Made by a program: the position numbers and the translations under genes. The notes under the pieces are model-generated. The model worked only from the letters and a program-made list of their open reading frames with translations. It was not told the origin of the DNA and did not search any database. Below, in pieces: positions 48,754-61,421 of a stretch of 64,000 nt of DNA (within the stretch, counting starts at the first letter, position 1; every line of letters begins with the position of its first letter). This DNA comes from Buxus sempervirens (Eukaryota; Streptophyta; Magnoliopsida; Buxales; Buxaceae): NCBI GenBank assembly GCA_947561395.2, contig OX387185.1, positions 46,944,602 to 47,008,601 of the forward strand, given 5' to 3'.

Positions 48754-48944
48754 CAGGTGCGGAGCTACATATAGGTTAAGGTGGGCTGCTGCAAATTACA
48801 AAAACCTATTGTAATCGCTTATAAATATACAGTTTGCCCCTTCTAGAATTTTTACTTTGCCCTCAATCTTTTTAATTTCAACTAGTCATTTTCCATTCTT
48901 TGTTGCACTGCCCACCTTGAATGAAAATCCTGTCTCCGCCACTG
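48754..48944. mobile_element. Small hAT MITE with perfect 8-bp target duplication
   Basis: Flanked by gtattata on both sides (48746-48753 and 48945-48952), exact. The ends are CAGGTGCGGAGC and, inverted, CAGTGGCGGAGACAGG. The 191-bp interior is AT-rich. The perfect duplication and absence from duplication copy 2 indicate a fairly recent insertion. Confidence 0.85.
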
Positions 48945-49379
48945 GTATTATAGAATGTGAAAAAATCATAAATGATATAAGTTAATAATAAGTTATTCAT
49001 AAAACATGTGTATTACATTTAATACAACTAAAAAATAATGTTTTAATGACTTAAGGTCCGGTTGCGGCAAGGTTGAGGTAAACCCTAACCTCCCTCTAAC
49101 CTAATCTATGCCATGACAAGCCCTAGGGCGTAGCAGGTGATCCATTTCTCACATCTCAAGAAACATACAATGTGAAACAAAGATTATTTTAGTCATCTCC
49201 TAAAAAGAATAATAGTTTTCTCCATGTTTACCTCAACAACCCAAAAAAAGGAAAATAAAACCTGTAGTGTGGCATAAAATATCCAAAAATCAGTTACTAA
49301 TCCTCAAACTTAATAATTTTTGAAAAGTGATCCTATAATTTAATTATGATGGATTGTTTTTATAATTATCCACAAAAAA

Positions 49380-51400
49380 TGACATTTTTTCATAATTTTT
49401 CCTTGTTTTAAATTGAAACAAGATTTGAATATATATATATATGTGAAATGAGTGGATAATGCATGCATATCAAGTAGACACTAAATCTTAACCCCAGCGA
49501 TCCACTAAGCACAACGCATACTAGTGGATATAAAAAAAAGTTCTTATAGATATTTAGGATGGAGAATTTCAAGCCACAATCTTTGAAGTACCCCTCATAT
49601 AAACTTTTAAAATTTTCTAAACCACTTGAAGAGATTATTCTAAGTAACTAAAGCGAATTTTATCTCCTTATCCATACTTCTTTATAAAATTGTTTTTAAG
49701 TTTAAAAATAAATATCTAGAACATTAGTAATACCTTTTCAAGATCTTTTGGATAATTAGTAAACTCCATTGATAAATATCCTGTGCGTATATACTTTTTC
49801 AAGATCTTTGCATAAAATCATGACTGTCACCAATAAAATAAAATAAAAAGGGATATTGATAATTTTTAAAAAATAAATCAGATTCAATGACCAAATTTTG
49901 GATAATGTTTAGTGATACCCTTTCAAGATCTTTGATAACGAGTGCTGTTTTACTGTTCATAGACAACAATGTTTTTTCTATAAAATTTTGGATAATTGAA
50001 CATTAGCGATATTTTTTCTATTAGGGACTTGTAAACTCCATTGATTGACTTATAAATCAACTCCGAATACTTGTAAAACCACTTTAGTGACTTGTAGATT
50101 AAATTGTGAGACTTGTAAATTTAATTTAGGAACTTGTAAGCCCAATTTTTAGACTTATAAATCCATTTTACAGTTTACTTTTAATAGACGTTAAATTTAA
50201 CTATAAGAGATTTGTAAATCTAGTTTACAACTTATAAGTCATGTAAATCCAATATAGGGACCTGTCGAAAAGACAATAATAAAAAATAAAATAATACTTG
50301 TTTTCAAATATTTTGAAAAGTATCACTAATATTCAATTATTTAAAATTCAGTGTCCGAATCTGAATTATATTAAAAAAATATAACCAAAAAACAATTTTG
50401 TCAAAAAAGAACAATTATCTGTCCCATCGTGTACGCCCGACCATCCGATGCCTTCTCATTTGAGCTCCAAATCAGCAGATTCCTTCTTATCCGCAATTTG
50501 GAAATTTCTTTTTTTAACCACCAGTCCACAAGATTTCAATTATTGCAATTAGGCTTTCTTAAATGGAGCTTTAACTAACGGTTATTACTTAAAACTTGGG
50601 TGCTTTCTGTAAGAAAATGAAATCAGCGTGAACAAACTCTTAATATGCCTTAATTATAGGGGAAGCAAAAGATGTTGCAGCTGTTTTGCGACTCTACGAC
50701 TCGAGCCATTATTTGGTTTGATGGCGAGGGGAATCCTCGATGCCATGGCTTGAGGAATAAAATTCTTTTTAATGAAACAACTTGGGGAAATGTGGGTTTC
50801 GTTTACACTAAGGAGTTTGGTCAAGTCTGCTGTCCTCGAAAAGGCGTGGAATACAATTTGGTCAAGTTGTGACAAAAAATCCTTGTGATTAGAGATGCCA
50901 ATAATTGGATCTGGACTAACCCTAATCCGCCTCTATAAGGGTTTAAATCTTATGAATGTTTTTAAATGAAAGATATAAGTTAATAATTATTTATTCATAA
51001 CATATGCTTTTTTATATATTTAATAAAACTAAAAAATAATGTTTTAACGGTTTAAGGTCCGGTTGGGGCAAAGTCGAGGTGGATTTATCCGGTTTGAGGT
51101 AAACCCTAACCAGCATCTAACCCAATTTATGCGATACCAAACCCTAACCATTAGGAACGGGGTAGGACAAACTGGGTTACCCATTTAACCCACCCTACTT
51201 GGAGTGCAAATATGTGAGGGATGATCCATTTCTCACATCTCAAGAAACATATAATGTGAAACAAAGATTATTTTAGTCATCATCCAGAAAGACCACCATT
51301 CTAGTAATAGTTTTCTCCATGTTTACTAGTTAAAAGCTCAAGAACCCAAAGAAAGGAAAATAAAAACCGTAGTGTAGTATTAAATATCCAAAAATCGGTT
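49380..51400. repeat. Segmental duplication, copy 2
   Basis: Partner of 47030-49300 in the same orientation. It carries its own AT-rich insertion at about 49860-50400, which contains several cttgtaaa/acttataaatc repeats, and a GGTTT-rich extra block near 51080-51200. It lacks the three small transposons of copy 1. Confidence 0.8.
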
Positions 51401-52007
51401 ACGGGGTGAATTCTGTTTAGAATATTCTCGTTTTATTTAGGAAAAAATTTTATATAGATAGGGTTTATCCGGTTTGATCTGATAAGGCAGTCAGCGACGC
51501 GGTTTAGCCGTTTAATGGAACAGCGAAGCTAACTGCCAAACGGTCCCCGAGAAGAAACAAAGCCAACTCGATACCACATCAGACATGGCCCCAATTTCGT
51601 TGTCAATAAAAGATCTAGACTGGATAAAGTTCCATTAAATACCCCACCGGCCCTTTTTGTTGCCCCATTCTCATTTCTCACTTTTCTTCTCCTTCGTTCT
51701 CGTTTGTATCGCTCCCTTTTCGACGTCTCTCTGTGTCTTTCTGTTTTTGTGTTCAAATTTCGATTTTCGATTGATTGAAGTGATATCGGTCGAGAAAGAA
51801 AAGTGGCTTTTGGTGGGGTTTCTGATTTGAAGTTTTGAAGGTTTCATCTGACGAGGAACTGCTGTGAAAAAGGGGATTCTGATTTGAACTGGCTTCGCGC
51901 TTTGAGAAACAACTCGATTTAGTTGAAGAGGAGAAGGGGGCTTTCGTGGGGTTTTGGTTCTGGGTTTTTTTTTAAAGAGCCTGAAGACCTCTGTGATTGA
52001 CGAAGCT

Positions 52008-53174
52008 ATGGCATGTTCTTTGAGGAATTGTTTCTTCGTTTCTGGGTCGAATGAGATCGAGCTCAGAAGGAGGGCATTCGCTGAATTCTCTCCATCTGTG
52101 GTTTCTCTGCAGTTTTCAGAGTCCAAATCCAGAGATCTTCCGGTCTTCAAAAGCGAATTCAAAGGAAAAAATGTTATTGTTTCGGATCATGCGGGATTAG
52201 GTTATTGGAGCATCGACGCCCCTTCGAATTTCACTGTTCATGTACGTGAGGCTTTTTCTCTGAACTTTGCTAATTTGGGCTCTCCGTTTTGTGATTTTTT
52301 TGTTGTTTCTTCTTTGTGCAATCGATTTCAGAAGCTCATTTTAGTTTCTCTGGTTGCAGGCACAAGCATCAATCTGTGTGAGCAGATCTTTGAGATGGTG
52401 GGAGAAGACCCTTACACCCAACATGGTAGAGATCAATTCAGCTCAACAACTTGTCGATTCGTTGTTAAATGCTGGGGACAAACTCGTTATAATAGATTTC
52501 TATTCCCCTGGTTGTGGGGGTTGCAAATCTCTGCATCCTAAGGTAATTTCAAGTTTTAAACCTTCTGTTAGCGAATATCACTTGTTGATGCAAAATACCC
52601 ATGAACACAAACACAAAAGCTCATATCAGATTGAAGTTGATAATCATCCTCTTGATCCAGATCTGTCAGATTGCCGAGTTGAACCCAGATGCACTGTTTC
52701 TCAAAGTTAATTATGAGCAACTCAAAACAATGTGTTACAGTCTGAACGTCCACGTCCTCCCCTTCTTCCGATTCTACAGAGGTGCTGAGGGTCGTCTCTG
52801 TAGCTTCAGCTGCACCAATGCAACTGTAAGATGCTAAACCATCTAACCAGATCAAAGTCACTTCAGTTGATTGAGAAAACCCTTTTATTATCCCTAGTTT
52901 CTAACACTAAATTCCTCATTTCCAGATCAAGAAATTCAAAGATGCATTGTCTAAGCACGGTACTGATAGGTGCAGTCTCGGACCTGCAAAAGGTCTAGAA
53001 AAATCCGAGCTGCTGAAGTTAGCTTCAAATGGTATGATATCGATAGATTTACCATTTGAAGGTCCCAAAAAGGCGGAGGATTTGGTTTTAGCAAACTCGG
53101 GTATCTCCAGTTATTCAAGAGTTGTACCTGATAAAATCAAGATTAAGGATGACAATGGTGTGTTAGTGGCATGA
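52008..53174 (+). CDS. ACHT4: Atypical Cys/His-rich thioredoxin, ACHT4-like (thioredoxin-like 1, chloroplastic)
   Basis: Exons 52008-52241, 52360-52542, 52661-52825 and 52926-53174 encode 276 residues, all in phase 0. A chloroplast transit peptide fills about residues 1-75. The thioredoxin fold runs from about residue 95 (MVEINSAQQLVDSLLNAGDKL) through VIIDFYSPGCGGCKSLHPKI, NPDALFLKVNYE and VLPFFRFYRGAEGRLCSFSCT. The redox centre is CGGC in place of the usual WCGPC, the mark of ACHT proteins; ACHT4 passes oxidising equivalents from 2-Cys peroxiredoxin to targets such as the ADP-glucose pyrophosphorylase small subunit. The cis-proline (VLPFF) is present. A C-terminal tail of about 80 residues (GLEKSELLKLASNG) follows, as in ACHT4. 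ATG 52008 is the first in-frame ATG. The 3' UTR extends to about 53430. Confidence 0.92.
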
Positions 53175-53495
53175 AGCAGGGAAGCAAAGTTGTTTTAGGT
53201 TTCAGTTTGGTATTTGGCATCTGTGAATGTAAATTTCTATTATTGGTTTTTCCACCTAGGGGCTTCTGGTTTTTTTTAGGTTAAGCCTTTGGGTTTGGTT
53301 AATCTGCAATTGGGTATTGTGATCAGTGATGACTGATCAGATTAGGGAGTTCCATACAAAATGTATTGCTTGTTTTCTTTGCATTTCATTTTGTAATAGG
53401 AAATGAGATTGATTTCTCTGTGGCTTTCTGTGACAAATTCTCAATGGTTTTTGTGATTCAAAACTTAAGTCAGTTTGAGCTTATCACGTTGTAAT

Positions 53496-53569
53496 TAACC
53501 AATATTAGCTGAATCTAACTGTTCTGGCTATGTTATAGCTAACCAATATTAGCTGAATCTAACTGTTCT
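53496..53569. repeat. 30-bp direct repeat, period 44
   Basis: taaccaatattagctgaatc plus taactgttct occurs at 53496 and again at 53540 with no mismatch. Non-coding, downstream of the thioredoxin gene. Confidence 0.9.
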
Positions 53570-54305
53570 CGATTGAATTGATTGAATTCAATCGAGCTCC
53601 ATGAATGTGGTTCAATTTATGCAGAGGTCCATGAAAGATCTGGGGACTTAACAAAAATAAATACGCCAAAAAAAATAAAGAACAAAGGAATTAAACAAAA
53701 AAAGAGAAAAAAAAATGAAGTTTGGGAGTTTGGTTTGGATTTTGGAGTTTTTGAATTTGGTGGATAATTGAAGATCTTCTTGGATTTTGATTAAGGTGAC
53801 GTTTGGGATTGCTAGTGCTTATGGATAAGCACTTATATGATAAATTATCTTATTTAAGAACTTATCCACAGCTGTGAACAATTGTTTATTTAAAGATTCA
53901 GTGCTTGGTAAATATCTGAAGTTTAAAAGCACTTTCACTTGAGAAATGTCTTTGGATGACATGTATGCCAACTTACGTCAATAAAAGAAGAAGAGGCTCA
54001 TAGGGTCTTCTTCCTTTAGGAAGTTGCAGAACGAACAGAGAAGTCCCAGATAAGGTCTTTAACGCTACTAATTGTATAGAGAAGATTATAACAGGTACGC
54101 TCCCTCCTGTCTGTGTTTCCGTCTTTCATATCTCTCTCTCAATTTCTCTTTGCTTTTTTTTTTCCTCTTTTCTTTAGATTCCGCATGAGAGCAGGACAGG
54201 TTTCTTCCCATAGCTAACTTGAGGAAACTCATGATGAATTGGAGTTTCTCTTTTCTTCAGTACCGAGCGGAACTTGACAATTTCAATGGCATGGCAAACA
54301 TTGCT

Positions 54306-54324
54306 CCCCCCCCCCCCCCCCCCC
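54306..54324 (+). repeat. Poly-C tract (19 C) in arm A
   Basis: The same place in the inverted arm A' (about 55061-55069) has only 9 G, so the run expanded in one arm or shrank in the other. Confidence 0.9.
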
Positions 54325-54373
54325 AAAATCTCTCTATTTTTTAATTCAGTTTAAAGATGTAGGAGGCGGCTCC

Positions 54374-54568
54374 ATGGGGAAATCCCTACCGCTAGTTCAA
54401 ATCAATGACCACGTTCTTAGTGTGAAACCAACGTCACTTCCGTTTCTTGAGGATAAACCAATGAGTGTTGAGAGTAGGGCTTTGTGGAGTTCGCCTTGTC
54501 CAAAGAAGTATGGGGAGATTGGAGAGAGATGGAGCAAAGAGAAGTTGATATCGAAAGGATTAACCTAA
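54374..54568 (+). pseudogene. Open frame of 64 codons in arm A of the inverted-repeat element
   Basis: It starts MGKSLPLVQINDHVLSV and ends KEKLISKGLT. The inverted copy in A' is altered and no family is recognised. It may be a fragment of a host or transposon gene carried by the element, or chance. No promoter or splice context supports expression. Confidence 0.25.
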
Positions 54569-56399
54569 TAAAATTATAAAAACGCCATCGCTTCCCGTAT
54601 AAGGCTGCATTTGGGGTTGCTTAATTAAGTGCTTATTTGAGCTTTTAGTTTAATAAAGCACTTTTTTAAGCTAAAAAATTGTTTGGTAATGAAAGTCAGA
54701 TAATTCCTTACCCATGAGCAGTAGAGGAAGAATATCCATAAGGAGAAGCTGATAACAGTAGCTTCTCTTAACGCTTATACGGGAAGCGATGGCGTTTTTG
54801 TAATTTTATTAGGTTAATCCTTTCGATATCAACTTCTCTTTGCTCCCTCTCTCTCTGATCTCCCCATATTTCTCTGGACAAGGCAAACTCCACAAAGCCC
54901 TACTCTTAACACTCACTGGTTTATCCTCAAGAAATAAAAGTGATGTTGGTTTCGTACTGAAAACGATGTGGTGTAGTCATTGATTCGAACTAGCGGTAGG
55001 GATTTCCCCGTGGAGCCGCCTCCTACATCTTTAAACTGAATAAAAAATATAGAGATTTGGGGGGGGAGAGGTGGAACAATGTTTGCCATGCCATTGAAAT
55101 TGCCAAGTTCTGCTCAGTACTGAAGAAAAGAGAAACTCCAATTTGTCATGAGTTTCCTCAAGTTAGCTATGGAAATAAACCTGTCCTGCTCTCATGCGGA
55201 ATCTAAAGAAAAGAGGAAAAAAAAAAAAGCAAAGAGAAATTGGGAGAGAGATATGAAAGACGGAAACATAGACGGGAGGGAGCGTACCTGTTATAATCTT
55301 CTCTATACAATTAGTAGCGTTAAAGACCTTATCTGGGATTTCTCTGTTCGTTCTGCAACTTCCTAAAGGAAGAAGACCCTATGAGCCTCTTCTTCTTTTA
55401 TTGACGTAAGTTGGCATACTTGTCATCCAAAGACATTTCTTAAGTTAAAAGCGCTTTAAACTTCAAATATTTACCAAACACTGAATCTTTAAATAAACAA
55501 TTGTTCACAGCTGTGGATAAGTTCTTAAATAAGATAATTTATCATATAAGTGCTTATCCATAAGCACTAGCAATCCCAAACGTCACCTAAGCGTTAAGAG
55601 AAGCTACTGTTATTAGCTTCTCCTTATGGGTATTCTTCCTCTACTGATCATGGGTAAGGAATTATCCGACTTTCATTACCAAACAATTTTTTAGCTTAAA
55701 AAAGTGTTTTATTAAACTAAAAGCTCAAATAAGCACTTAATTAAGCAACCCCAAATGCAATCTAAAATAGATCACCACTTGAGAGGGAAGTTGTCTGTAT
55801 TTTGAATCAAGGTGGGCGGGCGGGACAAAATGCCTCATGGTCCTACCTTCAATCTTTCTTTATTCCTTGCTTTTATCCTTGCAGAGTTTCGAAGAGGAGC
55901 GATGTGATTGGAGTTCTCATCCGAATTAATTCAAAAATTTTTTTTTCTTTTTGGTTGTTGAGATTCATTGAGTTCCAATTCAGAGTCAAAAAACGAGGAG
56001 AAAGAATCCTTGATTTGCTATGAGAAATGAGAAGGGGCGGGCCATTACCAGGATGGGCCCAAAGAGGGTGCGAACAGGGATGTCACAAAATGTGGCTCGC
56101 GTGTGATTGATTCATGTACTGTAGGTTGGCGTTTTTCATTTTCGCTTCACTAGCATTGAAACCCGTGCTACGCATGGGAAATACGTTTAATACATATGAT
56201 AGTTTGAGAAAACTTTTTATAAATATTAGAAAATATAGAAATCAATCCCAAAACATAAAGTAAATTTTAGAGTTGCTTATATTAATAATCATTTTTATCA
56301 TTTATTAATCATCTTAATCTCTAACAAAAAAAGCATGGGCAAGAAATAAAGCAAATTCTTATATGTTTCAAATCATTCTGTGTTACAATTCAAATATAA

Positions 56400-59300
56400 A
56401 AGAAAATTAATTAAAAAAATTTTCTTTTGATGCATGTAACTACAGGCACCTGAATTCATAAAGAAGCACCTCAATAATGTTCGCGTCAGAATTAACTCCT
56501 ATGCTCCAAAGGGATAATAAGTTCTTATTCATGTCAAACTTATCTATGTAGTCTGTCTCAAATACCAAACACTGAGCATTATTGCAGATTATCATTCTTT
56601 TATTACTTGGATCCTAAAGATTTTTCATCCTTATGTAAGCCCACAGATGTTTCGCAATCTGGATATGGAGAACAACAATGTCACTGCTTCAAGTTTCTCA
56701 TCTAAATTAAGGAGTACCATTAAGTACAGAAGTGATTTTGTTATAAAGGAGCCTATTAAAAGATGACAGTGGTCAGCAAATAATAGCCTAAGTCTTGGCA
56801 TGGTGGCTCACAAAACACCACAAACTTTGTTCAAACCACCTGTACCACCTCTCCTTTTTTCTTTTCTTTACCAATCAGAGCACTATAATAACATAGCAAA
56901 GAGAAAAATACGCGAAATCCATATATATCTTTTAAGTTTTCCTTTCTCTTCAGCCTTTTCCCCATTTAGATTTATAATGTATTCTGCTCCATAATAAATG
57001 TATATAGTCTAATCCGTAAAAACAAATGCTAGGCTAAGCAACATTGACACAATAAGCCTAGGGTTGCCAATCATCAACAAAAAACTTAGATGAGGAATCA
57101 TAACTGACAACTAAGAGACAAATAGCATGAGAAGGAAATTGGTAAACATGGATTGGGAATTCAAATGAGAAACAGATTCTTGAGAAAGTAATGTTTAGCC
57201 AATATTAAGGAAAAAAAAGAAAAAGGTTTGAAGATACAGAAGGAAAAAAAAAAAAAAGAGGCAACATTCACTTGAAATAGAAATTTCTTTTTGATGAACA
57301 CATTAAGACTTTCCAGGACCCCATCCCCCACACTGTGTTTACAAATAGTAGAAAGCAAAGAAAGACATGCAAATGCATGTAGCAACTCCAAAAAACATTA
57401 CATGGTAACAACAGGGGACAGGAAACAGTAGAATGAAAAGTCTACAATAAAATTTATTTTGTTATGTCAGGCAATAACAATCAAACACCATCTATAGAAA
57501 CATGAGTGAAGATTTTCTTGTCTATACTGACAGGTTCATTCTCCTATAAAGCATGGAAGTTTCTGCCACGAAGACAGACAGGCCAAATTTGTCCACATAA
57601 AAGCAGAATTCTTGTTGGCACCTGAAAGCAAACTCTTGTTGGGCACTTACATTTTAATTAGATTCAAACACATTCTGAAGAATAAAAATGTGAAAAAATT
57701 TAGCAAGATGTGAAACAAATTAAGATGATCCCAAAAAACAGAAATATTTTCTCAAATATGGAGAAGGTGAATTTCTAGCTTACTTCCAGGGAGTATCTCC
57801 CACCAACACCCAATCCCCTTCCTTGCCCTGGTTGGTTAACACATGGTATCTGTTGAAATGCTCTATGTTTCTAGCATTTGGAACTGCTCAAAAAATAATT
57901 ATGAAGAACGTAAATAATGAAGAATTAAACTTTGATTATTTCACGAAAAGAATTTTAGTTTTATCAAACAAATCAGCCAACCAGGACTACAATATATGTA
58001 ATAACCTAACACATCTATTTAACTACATACTTACATACAATGGTAGTACTAAACATTTGACGAAGAGCCCTCAGTAAAGAGTCATAAAAGGCAAACAGGA
58101 AGGAAGAAGAAAGCCATTAAAAAAGAGGATCCAAGTCAACCTAAACCTTGCCATCTATGTTAATGCAAGTGCAAGATCACTGTTCATATAAATGGCATAC
58201 AAACAAAAACATGAAAGTTAGAAAGACATTCCCTACAATCTAATAGCACAAAATGGTAATACACAACCTGTACAATTTGCCAAAAGCCTCCTCCTAAGCT
58301 ATCCTCCACAAAACAGTCACTGTATTCCTATATGGCAGCAACCCCCATCCTCAAACCTTGGGTGTAGAATTGGCATATAAACAAAAACATATGGCTTTCT
58401 TCTTATACTAACATAATTAGTTGCAAATTAAACCATAATTAGCTGTAAATTAAAAAATTATCTTATACTAATGTCATGCTACAAACATAAACCATAATTA
58501 GCTGCAAATTTTAAAAAAAAATTAAAAGTAAGAATGCACAGACAAATAAGAAATAAAATTTCATAGCGTATGTTTATACCAAACAACAACTGCAAAGTGT
58601 TTAAAAAAAATAGAAAAAGAGAACCCAAAGTGGATGCGGATATAAAAGATAAACAGTCTAGGTTACAAAACATTTCCATTGCTCGTAAATTTGTTTTGCT
58701 GCCTATTTACCTGAAGAAAATAAAATGTATAATCCAAATATCATCAATCAAGACTGAAAACTTGTGAGGAATTATACTAATTTACTATAGTAAGAAATTA
58801 GTGAAGAGTTGTATCAGACTCTTGACTGAAGAGTTGTCTACTAATTCTATATTTCTATCATTTGGTAGCCATAATTCTCCAAGTAATCCATGTCATTAGT
58901 AAGATTACCTGTCGCGAACGTACAGTAAAGCACATGTGTAAGAAAAAGACCAAAAATATTCTCATCATTTAATATTTAGAAAAAAAAAATTCCGAAGTAT
59001 GTATATTGCAGTGTTGTAGATAGATGGTAACGACTTTGTTTGATAGAAATTTATATCTATTTTTATAATAATTAGTCAAACTTTGTTGAAGATAGAGATA
59101 TAGAATAAAATTTATTATCTTCCAGAAGTTCATAAATTAAAATTAAGTAAAAGATCAAAAAATTCAAATAACTAAAATTGAAAATATATATCTACAACAC
59201 ATATCAGTCCATCTATTTATAGCCTAATCCATAACAGCTAAAACCCCAACAGAGGAACTCACTCTTTATTCCTTCTTGCTCTATAACACCAATTTCAAGG

Positions 59301-60290
59301 TATCTTTAATCTCAAACTATAATGATTTTTCCCATAAAAGAAAATATTATAACAGCTTTAAAGAAGAACTTCATATGAAAGGAAGCTCATGAAAGCTTCC
59401 CTAACTCCAATATAGATACTGCAAATCCAATTTTGAAAGAAGATTAAATGGCTAAAAGAAATGGGGGAAAAAACAAAATATACAAAACCAAGAAGGACAA
59501 AGCCTTCTAAAAAAAACCAATAAATGGACTAACCAACAGGATTTCCTGAGGAGTTACCAAAGAGGCTCTCAATCAAGAACTATAAAAAAAGAAGAAGCAT
59601 CAATTCAATTTTTTGTCCACAATAATTCTTTACAATGTTAAAAATTTTCTGTTAAAAAGATTTTATGCTTTAGATCACTTAAGAATTATGATGTACAAAA
59701 GGATCAAAGGTATAATTTTCTGTTAGCAGTTATTATTTAAGGATGATAAAGGGACACATTAAAACATAGCAAAATTTAAAAGCATCTTATCCTCTTTATT
59801 ATTGTTCTCTTATTTATTTTATTCAGCTCATAGCCTTATGATAAAAAAATTATTGTATCCAATTAAAATGTTATTATTACGATTCAACAAAAATGTTTTT
59901 ACACCTAATAGCAATTTGTAATTTCTTTAGCCATACAAACTAACGCACTAATTGCATATATTTTCTTCAGACTACAAACTAACAACCAACAGAGTTGATT
60001 AAAAGGAAAGTACTTAAATCACAAAAAAGAATCATCCAACAGAACTTGCAAGTAGAATACTGTGATCACAAAAGGAGGAGAGAAACAAATATAGAGAAAC
60101 TCTTACGAAAGTACGTGTCCTCATCTTCAATTAAACTTCGGAGCAGTTACAGATGCAAAGCAAATCGATCCATCACATGAAAATCTGTAGACAAAGTTCT
60201 AACATGAAAATTGAAAAAAGAGAAACAAAAAGCGAGAAAGAAAGTTTCTGTAAAAAATAACAAATCACCAATAACTTCGATATAACTCAA
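56400..60290. other. AT-rich Helitron interior, no gene recognised
   Basis: Long intron-like sequence with T- and A-runs and only short accidental frames. Some short GC-richer spots (about 57300, 57790) might be tiny exons of the captured gene, but nothing can be supported. Confidence 0.5.
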
Positions 60291-60292
60291 AC

Positions 60293-60425
60293 CTCACAAT
60301 ATAAGCGGTTTCAGGAGAAACAGATCCGAGAGGAAGAGCAAATCTCGAAGTAGCTAGGTGTTTGAGTTCTTCATTTGTGCGATTAGAATCCCGGATTTCT
60401 GCCCTATAGCAGGTGCAACAGCAAC
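60293..60425 (-). pseudogene. Captured exon-like segment in the Helitron
   Basis: Bounded by ctgcag at 60431-60426 and GTGAG|gtttga at 60293. One frame stays open (YRAEIRDSNRTNEELKHLAT, then ALPLGSVSPETAYIV). Its phase fits a second exon-like block ending at 60661 (WSEEMQVGT, then a gtaatt donor). The parent gene is not recognised. The arrangement suggests a host gene fragment with its introns. Confidence 0.4.
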
Positions 60426-61421
60426 CTGCAGAACAGAGAAAAGAACAAAGAAACAGTAATTAAGAAAACCTAGACCATGTCAATTAAGATCTAATAAAGA
60501 CAGCCAAAACAAAAATCCTAAATACAAAAACTCCTAAACCCCATTTCACATACCCTTTCTTCGAGAAGTAACTGATCATACCAACTCAAAGATCTTGCTT
60601 CTATCAATAGAACCATGGGTGAGAGAGAGAGAGACGGTTGAGAAAGGAAAGCCTAATTACCTGTACCGACTTGCATTTCTTCGCTCCAAATGTTGACAGA
60701 GCTAAATCTCTCCTTTAATGGCTTGCACTAAGGGATTTCACCAAGATTTAGAAACTTACCTCAATGGAAATTTGCAACTTCCTTGACTTGATACGTGCAA
60801 TAGGGAAAAAAAAACCCCCCAGAAAAAAAAGGGGATTGCCGAGAGGGAGTAAAAAGGGGCTTACCTGGATTCAAGGAGGTGAGAATCGTGGTATCGGCGA
60901 AATAGCAACTGCGTGGTACCGTTTGCAGCTTCCCCAACCTGAGACGTGCAATTAGGAAAAAAAAATAGAGATTTCATAAATCGGAACCCTAATATGATCT
61001 GGGAAACAAAAAAAAACGGGGTGGATAGAGAGGGAGGCAAAGGGACTTGCTTGTGTAAGAGGCGGTGTTGGATAGTTACCGGCCCCATCCGACAGTGCCG
61101 TTGTGGTGGTGGGTATGGGAGAGAGGAAAATCTCCAAGAAGGGAGGTGGTGGAAGACGGGGAAGCCGTTGTGGTGTGGGGCGAGACAGAAGAAAATCTGA
61201 CAGGAGAGAGGCGGTTAGGTTTTCTTGCTTCAACGAAGAGAAGGAGATAGGAGGGCTTCGGGAGCCTTCTCGATCCTTCGAGAATGATATTTTAATAAAT
61301 AAATAATAATAACTTCTGTCAGAGGCTCGGGCGGGCGAAGCTACGCGAGGCAGCCACGTCAGCCCGAGCCTCTTTCCCTTTATATAATAGATTTACGTCA
61401 TCATCAAACAAAAAGGAAGAT

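Larger units (their letters stand above)
47030..49300. repeat. Segmental duplication, copy 1
   Basis: Collinear with 49380-51400. Shared blocks include gataatgcatgcata, ggaatttcaagcca, ttatctgtcc-atcg and ccttctca-tgagctcc, tataggggaagcaaa, ctgtcctc-aaaaggcgtg, ttaaggtccggttg, and acatctcaagaaacata. Identity by eye is roughly 80-85% in the matching blocks. This copy carries a family-2 hairpin MITE, a family-1 hairpin MITE and a small hAT element that copy 2 lacks. No intact gene in either copy. Confidence 0.8.
53795..55762. mobile_element. Tourist/Harbinger-like element with nested inverted repeats (A-B-A'-B')
   Basis: The ends GGTGACGTTTGGGATTGC and, inverted, GATTGCATTTGGGGTTGC agree at 13 of 18, and TAA flanks both sides (53792-53794 and 55763-55765), as for PIF/Harbinger. 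Inside, A (53795-54603, 809 bp) returns inverted as A' (54774-55587) at about 93-95% identity by eye. B (54604-54773) returns inverted as B' (55592-55759). A TAA also stands between A' and B'. Arm A has a poly-C tract and a 64-codon open frame. No transposase. Confidence 0.7.
56150..61391 (-). mobile_element. Helitron, 5.2 kb, minus strand, with captured gene-like pieces
   Basis: On the minus strand the 5' end is A|TCTATTATATAAAGGG (61391). The 3' end is CTAG|T (56153-56150), preceded by the hairpin CCCATGC-GTA-GCACGGG and 8 nt, the textbook Helitron end. Insertion between A and T is kept on both sides. The 5' kilobase is GC-richer and contains several exon-like blocks with splice donors; the rest is AT-rich, intron-like. 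No Rep/helicase protein, so it is non-autonomous. Confidence 0.8.
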
